Shown here: piece after piece, positions 8,071 to 14,041 of the stretch
Layout: every line of letters starts with the position of its first letter
Numbering within the stretch: position 1 is the first letter of the stretch
Assembly (NCBI GenBank): GCA_031277075.1
Contig: JAISLV010000196.1
Location: 1 to 14,946 of the forward strand
DNA: 14,946 nt
Direction: 5' to 3'
DNA from: Endomicrobium sp.
GTDB lineage: Bacteria > Elusimicrobiota > Endomicrobiia > Endomicrobiales > Endomicrobiaceae
The notes under the pieces: generated by a model
The model's database searches: none
What the model saw: the letters and a program-made list of their open reading frames with translations, nothing else
Told to the model about the DNA's origin: nothing
Made by a program: the position numbers and the translations under genes

Positions 8071-9021
8071 TTAAAAAATCATATTTTTCAAAATGTTTAA
8101 AGCAAGTTCAACGGCGTCTCTGCCTTGTTCGCCCGCCACTATCGGTTTTTTGCCTTCGGATATATTGTTTAAAAAATTGTCCAGCTCGTAAAAAAGAGGC
8201 TCGTTAGACGGGATTTTCGGCTTTTGAATGTCAATGTCCATAAGAGAAGTCATCTTTTCAACTCCGTCTTTTTTCTTATAAACTTTGAAATTCTTTCCTG
8301 CATAATCTACGGAAATATAGGAGTCGGGCTGAAAAATTCTTATCTTTCTGTATTTTTCAATAGTTATTCTGCTTGCAGAAACGTCGGCTACGCAGCCGTT
8401 TTCAAATTTTAAACGGACTTTTGCAATGTCTTCCGTATCTGAAATAACTTTTGCGCCGTGCGCTTCAAGAGAAACGACTTTATCTTTTACAAGATAAAAA
8501 AGCATATCAAGGTCGTGAACCATTAAATCTAATACGACGCCGATATGGGCTGTTCGCGGGTCGTAAGGTCCGAGCCTGTTTATTTCAATGAATTTAGGAT
8601 TATTTACAAAAGGCGCGGCGGCAATAATAGCGGGATTAAATCTTTCAATATGTCCGACTTGTAAAATTATGCTTTTATTTTTAGCTATTTCTATCAATTC
8701 TTCAGCTTCGTCAACATTTAAAGTAAACGGTTTTTCAACAAGGCAGTGAACGCCGCTTTCTAAAAGCGGCTTTGCAATAGAGTAATGAAATTGCGTAGGA
8801 GCAGAAATAACGGCGGCTTCAACTTTTCCAATTATCTCGTTAAAATCTGAAATATGCGCCGTATTGTTTGCTTTAGCGATTTTTTCGCCGCGCTTTATGT
8901 CTGTATCCACAATATATTTAAGCTCGCTGTTAGGGTGCGAAGCTAAAATTCTTGCATGGTGCTGCCCCAAAGAGCCTACGCCTATAACTGCGGTTTTAAT
9001 ACGCCTATTATTTTCAGACAT
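8071..9021 (-). CDS. Gfo/Idh/MocA-family NAD(P)-dependent sugar dehydrogenase (GnnA-like candidate)
   Basis: A 316-residue oxidoreductase. The N-terminal Rossmann fold has AVIGVGSLGQHHARIL (11-26) with the GxGxxG pattern, ISAPTQFHY near 72-80, and the family motif EKPF at 96-99. The catalytic half carries VGHIERFNPAI (122-132) and VVLDLMVHDLDML (162-174). Gfo/Idh genes with HIERFNPA are often found beside lpxB or lpxA, and GnnA of this family oxidises C3 of UDP-GlcNAc for lipid A. The ATG at 9021 has GAGGA eight bases upstream, immediately after the DUF4019-like stop (12-base gap). The stop abuts repeat copy 1. The family is certain. The GnnA role is inferred from lpxB and a nearby DegT aminotransferase; another nucleotide-sugar substrate is possible. 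Confidence 0.92.
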   Translation of the reverse strand: MSENNRRIKTAVIGVGSLGQHHARILASHPNSELKYIVDTDIKRGEKIAKANNTAHISDFNEIIGKVEAAVISAPTQFHYSIAKPLLESGVHCLVEKPFTLNVDEAEELIEIAKNKSIILQVGHIERFNPAIIAAAPFVNNPKFIEINRLGPYDPRTAHIGVVLDLMVHDLDMLFYLVKDKVVSLEAHGAKVISDTEDIAKVRLKFENGCVADVSASRITIEKYRKIRIFQPDSYISVDYAGKNFKVYKKKDGVEKMTSLMDIDIQKPKIPSNEPLFYELDNFLNNISEGKKPIVAGEQGRDAVELALNILKNMIF

Positions 9022-9033
9022 TTATTTATCCTC

Positions 9034-9474
9034 TTACTTTACCCAATATCCGGAAACTTTCCATTCGTTTTCTTTATACAAAATTACAGTCTCTATTACG
9101 ACATTGTCCTTAAAAACTTCTACGGCATCGTTATTAAAAATTGCTCCGTAGCGCGCTATGGCGTATTCTCCGTCAGGGGAGTTAGGCATTTTATTTTCGT
9201 ATTTTATATCAAGCTCTTTTCTTTTCTTAAAATCTCCAAGCGGTTTTCTAAAACTGTTTAAATCTGACACCCACTGTTCTTTTTTAACATTATCCCTAAA
9301 ACTCTGCGCCGTTTTGTCGTATCCTTCTTCATATTTATATTCGTCTTGCAGTTTGAGCCACGAAAGACAAGCCTCTTTTACGCTTTTGTCAGAACTTGAG
9401 CGGACTTCGCCGTAATGCGCGCACCCAGAAAATACCGCAATAAATAACGCCGCAACCGCACATATTGTCTTCAT
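9034..9474 (-). CDS. DUF4019-like lipoprotein
   Basis: A 146-residue exported lipoprotein with a signal peptide ending in the lipobox FSGC (lipidated Cys18). The mature part resembles DUF4019 proteins: a helical start (CLSWLKLQDEYKYEEGYDKTAQSF), then VKKEQWVSDLNSFRKPLGDFKKRKEL, a PDGEYAIARYGAIFNN strand region, and the C-terminal NEWKVSGYWVK. Function is unknown. The ATG at 9474 has a strong AGGGGGG site about seven bases upstream. It is tightly followed by the dehydrogenase gene, suggesting one transcript, though nothing in the sequence ties it to sugar chemistry. No Glu/Asp at mature position 2 (Ala19) suggests outer-membrane sorting if the E. coli rule applies. Confidence 0.82.
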   Translation of the reverse strand: MKTICAVAALFIAVFSGCAHYGEVRSSSDKSVKEACLSWLKLQDEYKYEEGYDKTAQSFRDNVKKEQWVSDLNSFRKPLGDFKKRKELDIKYENKMPNSPDGEYAIARYGAIFNNDAVEVFKDNVVIETVILYKENEWKVSGYWVK

Positions 9475-9511
9475 TCTTCCCCCCTTGTGTTATTGACGCG
9501 CTTAAAGTTTT

Positions 9512-9589
9512 TCATACAAAACTTTCCCAACGCGCTTTATTATGATAATTGTCAAAACGCTGCTGCCAGCGGATGTCTTTATTAAACAT
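9512..9589 (-). pseudogene. Small ORF fragment resembling HI0074-type nucleotidyltransferase substrate-binding protein
   Basis: An open frame of 25 codons, ATG at 9589 to TGA. Its residues 3-15 (NKDIRWQQRFDNY) look like the conserved start of nucleotidyltransferase substrate-binding proteins of the HI0074 type, usually the partner of a minimal nucleotidyltransferase in MNT/HEPN-like pairs. The full proteins are about 130-145 residues; here the match ends after some 17 residues and a stop follows, with no partner gene nearby. It lies between repeat copy 2 and the DUF4019-like gene. Best read as a degraded remnant; the short match could be chance. Confidence 0.33.
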
Positions 9590-9632
9590 AATTATTTACC
9601 TTTGGGTGTCTCTAAAAACCTATAATGTACGT

Positions 9633-9657
9633 AACTGCCGCAAATTTTACGGCAGTT
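9633..9657. repeat. Hairpin inside repeat copy 2
   Basis: Arms AACTGCCG (9633-9640) and CGGCAGTT (9650-9657) around a 9-base middle that can partly pair. It is the counterpart of 8015-8037 in copy 1; the C9635-G9655 pair replaces T8016-A8036. Confidence 0.75.
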
Positions 9658-9724
9658 CAAAGAAGAAAATGAAGTGCGTCCTAAGAGCAAGGACGGACAA
9701 ATTTTCTGATGAAGAAATGCCGCA

Positions 9725-9754
9725 GAGACAATGTCTCTCAAGAGACAGTGTCTC
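9725..9754. repeat. Tandem 13-bp palindromes in repeat copy 2
   Basis: GAGACAATGTCTC (9725-9737) and GAGACAGTGTCTC (9742-9754), spaced by four bases. Together with copy 1 they fit GAGACANTGTCTC: the arms are invariant and only the central base varies. Confidence 0.8.
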
Positions 9755-9785
9755 AAGGCGCAGGCTCGGACGGGCATTAGGGTTT

Positions 9786-10886
9786 TTAGAGACACCCTTT
9801 ATACGACAGCACAGTTTTTATTACTTTTTCAATGTCGGCTTTTGACAAAGAAGGATGAACGGGCAAAGATACTACTTCTTTTGCCGCCTGCTGCGCTTGC
9901 GGGCAAAGACCGTTTTTATAACCTAACTTTTTGTAAAAAGGCTGATTGTATAAAACGCAGTCGTAATAAACGCCGCAGCCGACGCCGTTATCTTTTAAAT
10001 AGCTCATAAAACTTTCGCGTTCTTTTGGTTTAACTCTGACAGTATATTGATGAAAAACATGCCTTGTATGCAACGGAACTATAGGCGTTTTTAAAAATTT
10101 TAAATCTTTAAACGCCTCATTGTATTTATCCGCGTTTGAAATTCTTTTCTTTATCCAGCCTTCAAGCTGTTCAAGCTGAACTATGCCTATTGAAGCGGCG
10201 ATATTTGTCATTCTATAATTGTAGCCTAAAACAGTAAACGTAGAATGTCCGTCGCGCCCGTGATTAATAATTTGCCTTGCGTATTTTTCGGATGACGCGT
10301 CGTTAGTAAGCGTCGCGCCGCCTTCGCCCGTAGTCATATTTTTAGTGGCGTAAAAAGAAAAAGCCGAAGCGTCTCCGAAAGAGCCGACTTTTTTACCTTT
10401 AAATTCAGCTCCGTGCGCTTGGCAGGCGTCTTCAATAAGTTTAAATTTATATTTTTTCTTCAGTTTTAAAATTGCGTCCATATTGCATGGCAGCCCGTAT
10501 AAATGAACTATTATTACGGCTTTAACATTTTTTTCTTTTTTGAGACTTTCTTCAAGCAAAACGGGGTCTATGTTAAAAGTTTCAGGGTCAATATCGCAAA
10601 AAATCGGCTTTGCGCCGCAAAAAAGTATTGAATTTGAAGTGGCGATAAAAGAAAAAGGCGTAGTTATAACTTTGTCGCCGGCTTTAACGCCAGCCGTTAA
10701 AAGAGCGGTATGTAAAGCCGTAGTGCCGTTGGCGTTTGCAATAGCAAATTTTGCGCCGCAATAAGCGGCAAAAGCGGCTTCAAAATCTTTAACGTATTTC
10801 CCGCTTGCAAGCATTTTTGAACTAAGAACTTCAGCAGTCAATTTTTTTTCTTTATCGCCTATTATAGGACTTGCGGCATTAATCAT
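9786..10886 (-). CDS. DegT/DnrJ/EryC1-family PLP aminotransferase (GnnB-like candidate)
   Basis: Predicted to transfer an amino group to a keto-sugar nucleotide. It is 366 residues, a normal length. Motifs: SGKYVKDFEAAFAAYCGAKFAIANANGTTALHTAL (28-62), DKVITTPFSFIATSNSIL (71-88), VHLYGLPCNMDAI (127-139), EDACQAHGA (152-160, Asp153 pairing with the PLP nitrogen), and SFYATKNMTTGEGG with the PLP lysine at 182. The ATG at 10886 has AAAGGA nearby. Beside lpxB and a Gfo/Idh dehydrogenase, the likely role is GnnB-type amination of 3-keto-UDP-GlcNAc for lipid A, but O-antigen or other amino-sugar synthesis is possible. The last residues, GCL, and the TAA stop are encoded by the end of repeat copy 2. 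Confidence 0.93.
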   Translation of the reverse strand: MINAASPIIGDKEKKLTAEVLSSKMLASGKYVKDFEAAFAAYCGAKFAIANANGTTALHTALLTAGVKAGDKVITTPFSFIATSNSILFCGAKPIFCDIDPETFNIDPVLLEESLKKEKNVKAVIIVHLYGLPCNMDAILKLKKKYKFKLIEDACQAHGAEFKGKKVGSFGDASAFSFYATKNMTTGEGGATLTNDASSEKYARQIINHGRDGHSTFTVLGYNYRMTNIAASIGIVQLEQLEGWIKKRISNADKYNEAFKDLKFLKTPIVPLHTRHVFHQYTVRVKPKERESFMSYLKDNGVGCGVYYDCVLYNQPFYKKLGYKNGLCPQAQQAAKEVVSLPVHPSLSKADIEKVIKTVLSYKGCL

Positions 10887-10952
10887 TTTTTTTCCTTTTT
10901 CAAAACGCGTATCTGTTTTAGCGTCTAAAATATTTATACAAAGAAACGCCGT

Positions 10953-11783
10953 CTATTTGTTTGAACATTTGCAGAAATTGTCAAAAGAAATTTTTTCTAA
11001 CTCTTTAAAAACGCCTAAACGCGATATAAGCTCGTCCCAATTTACTTTATGAGCGTCAAACTCAGGTCCTTCAACGCAGGCAAATTTTATCTTTCCGTCT
11101 ACGCTTACCCTGCACGCTCCGCACATTCCCGTTCCGTCGACCATTATGGGATTTAAAGATACAAGCGTTTTAATATTTTTCTCTTTTGTTAAAGCCGATA
11201 CGGCTTTCATCATAGGAACAGGACCTATCGCATAAACTACGTTTACCAATTCGCGCTCCATAACTTCTTTTAATATATCGGTGACAAAACCTTTTTTGCC
11301 CGCGCTTCCGTCGTCTGTAGCTATCAAAAGTTCGTCGCTTGAGGCGCGGACGTCGTTTTCTAAAATAATCAAATCTTTGTTCCTTGCGCCCACTATTGTA
11401 ATAATTCTGTTCCCCGCTTCTTTTAAAGCCTTTATAACGGGAATTATTTCAGCTACGCCGACGCCGCCCGCTACGGCAATTACCGTTCCATAATTTTCTA
11501 TTTCTGTAGGCTGTCCAAGCGGTCCCGCAAAATCTCTTATAAAATCGCCTGAGTTTAACTTGCCTAAATGAGCGGTAGTTTTGCCCATCTGTTGAGCGAT
11601 AATTGTCACAGTGCCTTTTTGTTTGTCAGTTCCTGCGACAGTTAAAGGAATTCTTTCGCCTTTGTCGTCAATGCGCAGCATTACAAATTGTCCTGCTTTT
11701 GCGTTTGCCGCGATATTTGGAGCTTCAATTTCAAAACTTCTGATATTGTTTCCAATTTCTTTTTTTGAAACGATTTTAAACAT
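10953..11783 (-). CDS. Sulfide dehydrogenase/NfnA-like FAD/NAD(P)-binding [2Fe-2S] subunit
   Basis: A ferredoxin-NADP reductase-type flavoprotein of 276 residues. The FAD-binding barrel has AGQFVMLRIDDKGERIPLTVA (30-50), with RIPLT as the flavin motif. The nucleotide-binding fold starts at IAVAGGVGVAEIIPVIKAL (102-120). The cluster site near the C-terminus has Asp216, Cys221, Cys224 and Cys236 (DGTGMCGACRV), matching the Asp-plus-three-Cys [2Fe-2S] ligation known in NfnA. VEGPEFDAHKVNWDEL is typical of the sulfide dehydrogenase/NfnA group. NfnA works with NfnB in electron bifurcation between NADH, NADPH and ferredoxin; no NfnB gene is next to it here. GGAGG lies seven bases before the ATG at 11783. 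The family is clear; the physiological reaction is inferred. Confidence 0.9.
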   Translation of the reverse strand: MFKIVSKKEIGNNIRSFEIEAPNIAANAKAGQFVMLRIDDKGERIPLTVAGTDKQKGTVTIIAQQMGKTTAHLGKLNSGDFIRDFAGPLGQPTEIENYGTVIAVAGGVGVAEIIPVIKALKEAGNRIITIVGARNKDLIILENDVRASSDELLIATDDGSAGKKGFVTDILKEVMERELVNVVYAIGPVPMMKAVSALTKEKNIKTLVSLNPIMVDGTGMCGACRVSVDGKIKFACVEGPEFDAHKVNWDELISRLGVFKELEKISFDNFCKCSNK

Positions 11784-11886
11784 CGCAAAACCTCCATGAA
11801 TTTATAGCTCTACAAAGGAAAAAATAAGAAACTCTGCCTTAAACGCGGCAAGAGCGGCGTAAAAATAAACGGCGCGCAGAAAAACC

Positions 11887-13299
11887 CTAGCGTAAAGCGC
11901 TTCTAACCGCTACAAAGTTTTTTTTGCCTTCTCTTACGGAAACCTTTATATTTTCAGACTTTAAAGTTTCCCCGCCCGAACCCGTAAAATTTATCGTTAC
12001 GTCATTTTCGCCCGCAGGAAGAAAAAAACGCGCCATTAGAATATTTTCAGGCAAAATTTCCCAGCCTCTAGTATCGGCGTCTTCCGAAGCCGCCTGATAA
12101 ACGTTAAAAGCGACTTGAGTAAGCGCGCCCCAGCCTTTGCTTGTATTTTTTTCAACGGCTTGCGAAACCGTTTTTCCGACAACGTATTTTACAGCCGCGC
12201 GCGCTATAGTTTTTGCATAAATTTTCCCTATATCGTCTTGTAGACATTTTTTTGCAATATCCGATAAATCTTGAACTCTATACGCGTCTTTTAGGCTGCC
12301 GTTTGCGTCCGCATTGAAAGAAACTATTTTATTAGGAACGTTTTTGTATTCGGGAAAAACCACTTTTATATAATCGCTGGCAAAAACAGACCTTGATATT
12401 GAACGCGCTTTCGCAAACTCCTGCTTTTCGGCGTCGTCAACTTTCACTTCGTCGACGAAATGCCAAATATCGTAAAGCCCGTATTCAAAAATCCTTGATA
12501 TTTTTTCGGGGATATAGCCGTTAAAATCCATTATTACGCATTCGCCGTATCCGCGCGGAATTAAAATTTTTTCAGCCGACGGGTATTCTTTTTTAATATC
12601 CTGCGCTCTTTCGTTCATGCCTAAAAGCAAAGCTGTAGTATAAGCGTCGTCTATTAAATCTTGCGGAACGCCGACGTCGGCAAGTCCGCTTTTATAAGCC
12701 TTCAAAGCCATAAAATACGAAAGGTGAGCGTCGTTTAAATATCCGCCGTTTTCATAGACAAGCCCCATAAAATATCTTATGAATCCGTCGTCTTTGTAAA
12801 GATTTTTTCCGCCCGCGTTTATAGAAAAAGTTTTAAACATTGTGTCTGACTGCCGGGCTTCAACTACGGCTTCATTGTCGTCGCCGTTTAAAATATAATT
12901 TAACGCTTCATACACAGTAGTATGGGCTCTTTCGTAATCGTTTCCGTAATAAGGCAGAGAATTGTCGTTAAACGCAAACGACGCCGCGCCTGCGCTTATG
13001 CTTTTTTGATAATAATCTTCAAAAGTTTGTTTTGCCGCGTCGAAACTTTTTGAACTATCGGCGTAATTTTTGGCAAGATGGTTGACAAGCCCTGAATCTA
13101 GGTAAAATAAAAGAATGTTTTTATTGCCATATATTTTTTTTGCTCCGTCTACATATTTAACCGCGGCTGAATAATCGCCTGCGTCAAGTTTTGCTTTTAA
13201 ACCTTCGTAATGGCGCGACATTTTTGCAGAACACCCCGCAAAAAACGCGGCAAATAAAAAAAATACAGAAAACACTGACAAAATTTTTTTATAACTCAC
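11887..13299 (-). CDS. COG3014-family lipoprotein with TPR-like helical region
   Basis: A 470-residue exported lipoprotein. The signal peptide ends in the lipobox FAGC (lipidated Cys23). Residues about 29-240 are helical with TPR-like spacing (LKAKLDAGDYSAAVKYVDGAKKIYG; VYEALNYILNGDDNEAVVEARQ; GLVYENGGYLNDAHLSYFMALKAY). Later comes a PRGYGECVIMDFNGYIPEK segment and an Ala-rich stretch (IARAAVKYVVGKTVSQAVEK) seen in COG3014 proteins, and a beta-rich C-terminus. The molecular function is not known. The start is GTG at 13299, with GGAG six bases upstream. It follows the LpoB-like gene; COG3014 genes are often found beside LpoB-like genes, so an outer-membrane peptidoglycan-linked role is a reasonable inference. 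Confidence 0.85.
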   Translation of the reverse strand: MSYKKILSVFSVFFLFAAFFAGCSAKMSRHYEGLKAKLDAGDYSAAVKYVDGAKKIYGNKNILLFYLDSGLVNHLAKNYADSSKSFDAAKQTFEDYYQKSISAGAASFAFNDNSLPYYGNDYERAHTTVYEALNYILNGDDNEAVVEARQSDTMFKTFSINAGGKNLYKDDGFIRYFMGLVYENGGYLNDAHLSYFMALKAYKSGLADVGVPQDLIDDAYTTALLLGMNERAQDIKKEYPSAEKILIPRGYGECVIMDFNGYIPEKISRIFEYGLYDIWHFVDEVKVDDAEKQEFAKARSISRSVFASDYIKVVFPEYKNVPNKIVSFNADANGSLKDAYRVQDLSDIAKKCLQDDIGKIYAKTIARAAVKYVVGKTVSQAVEKNTSKGWGALTQVAFNVYQAASEDADTRGWEILPENILMARFFLPAGENDVTINFTGSGGETLKSENIKVSVREGKKNFVAVRSALR

Positions 13300-13305
13300 A
13301 ATTTA

Positions 13306-13309
13306 CTCC
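13306..13309 (-). promoter_or_regulatory. Ribosome binding site for the GTG start of the COG3014-family gene
   Basis: The minus strand reads GGAG, six bases, then GTG at 13299. It decides the GTG start because the next codons AGT TAT AAA AAA give the charged N-region of a lipoprotein signal. Confidence 0.55.
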
Positions 13310-13359
13310 ACAATTTTACGCTTTACGCAAGCTCTTTTGCGTTTCTTGCGGCGCGCCAA

Positions 13360-13406
13360 AGGGACGGAAGGTTTTTAAACGCAGTTTTGCAAGAGCCGCC
13401 GTCCCT
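13360..13406. repeat. Inverted repeat between the LpoB-like and COG3014-family genes
   Basis: Perfect 8-bp arms AGGGACGG (13360-13367) and CCGTCCCT (13399-13406), separated by 31 bases. Only on the plus strand is it followed by a T-rich run (ATTTTT), but the genes run on the minus strand, where the following bases are TTGGCGCGCC. So it is not a convincing terminator for this operon; it may be an mRNA structure or chance. Confidence 0.35.
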
Positions 13407-13426
13407 ATTTTTGATAAGAGCTATTT

Positions 13427-14029
13427 TTAAATTTTATATTTTTTTCTTGCTACGACTTTTTTAATTTTTTTCTGTCCTATCCAAACTTTTTCATTGGTTT
13501 CTATATTAATTAGTTCAAGCTCAACTTGATAATATTTAAGTTCCGCGCCCCGTTTGCCGTCAAAAATTGAGTTTATCTGCCCTTCAATCATAAAATCCGC
13601 GGCGGTTTCCATTCCCTGCTGCTTTGCCGTGCCTGCTTTAGAATTTGCGGCTTGGTCGTCTCTTTCTGCTCTTATCTCGTCTCTTTGAGAGCTTGAAGCG
13701 ACAAAAGTTACAAGCCCTGAATTAAGAAGTTCTTTTTCCAAATCTTTTATAAAAGTTTCCGTAGTTATATGTTCTTCCGTCTTGTTTAAAACCTGCCCTA
13801 CGATAACTCTGGGTTTTCTTCCGTTTTGAGCGGTAAAAATTTGAAGCCAAGGTCTGTTTAAAGAATCTTTTATCATTTCTTGAGAAGTAAGCTGCGAATC
13901 AGTGTCGTTCCAATCTCCGCTGAAATCAACCTCTTCGTTTGCGTCAACTCTTGTAACCTGAGGACCAGCGCATGCAAAAAGACCTGCCGACAACAATATT
14001 ACTATACAATAAGCTACAAACTTCTTCAT
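13427..14029 (-). CDS. LpoB-like lipoprotein (penicillin-binding protein activator family)
   Basis: A 200-residue lipoprotein with lipobox LFAC (lipidated Cys20). The mature protein matches the LpoB/COG3417 pattern: VDFSGDWNDTDSQLTSQEMIKDSL (38-61), RPWLQIF, RKPRVIVGQVLNKTEEHITTETFIKDLEKELLNSGLVTFVASSSQRDEIRAERDDQA, ADFMIEGQINSI, and a C-terminal YYQVELELINIETNEKVWIGQKKIKK. In E. coli, LpoB reaches from the outer membrane to activate PBP1B; here the partner PBP is unknown, and many distant homologues are only called LpoB-like. The ribosome site AAGGAG overlaps the tyrS stop codon. Confidence 0.9.
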   Translation of the reverse strand: MKKFVAYCIVILLSAGLFACAGPQVTRVDANEEVDFSGDWNDTDSQLTSQEMIKDSLNRPWLQIFTAQNGRKPRVIVGQVLNKTEEHITTETFIKDLEKELLNSGLVTFVASSSQRDEIRAERDDQAANSKAGTAKQQGMETAADFMIEGQINSIFDGKRGAELKYYQVELELINIETNEKVWIGQKKIKKVVARKKYKI

Positions 14030-14035
14030 TTTGTT

Positions 14036-14041
14036 CTCCTT
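14036..14041 (-). promoter_or_regulatory. Ribosome binding site of the LpoB-like gene, inside the tyrS stop region
   Basis: The minus strand reads AAGGAG, six bases (AACAAA less one), then ATG at 14029. It overlaps the tyrS TAA (14042-14040), which points to co-transcription and possibly coupled translation. Confidence 0.6.

Larger units (their letters stand above)
9604..9797 (-). repeat. MITE-like repeat, copy 2 (194 bp), inverted relative to copy 1
   Basis: The better-preserved copy. The ends are GGGTGTCTCTAAAAACC and its exact reverse complement GGTTTTTAGAGACACCC (17 bp perfect, extending imperfectly to about 23). TTT borders each side. Internal parts mirror copy 1: a hairpin at 9633-9657, the 26-base shared block at 9686-9711, and two 13-bp palindromes at 9725-9737 and 9742-9754. 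It has no plausible coding sequence. Its right end overlaps the aminotransferase 3' end and supplies its stop codon. Confidence 0.87.

Noticed and set aside
9550..9555. A perfect -35-like TTGACA on the minus strand upstream of the DUF4019-like gene.
   Set aside because: No acceptable -10 hexamer at 16-18 bases (CGTTGG at 17); the CATAAT nearby is only 7 bases away. The hexamer also lies inside the HI0074-like fragment.
9592..9795. Open frames running through the repeat copies on both strands.
   Set aside because: They follow hairpins and palindromes, are not maintained between the two copies because of indels, and have no protein-like features.
10900..10950. TATAAA on the minus strand between the NfnA-like and aminotransferase genes as a possible -10 box.
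   Set aside because: No -35 match at suitable spacing; AT-rich sequence makes such hexamers common.
11877..11889. AAAAACCCTAG beside the COG3014-family stop resembles the repeat end AAAAACCCTAA.
   Set aside because: The similarity stops after about ten bases and there is no matching other end, so it is not called a third repeat copy.
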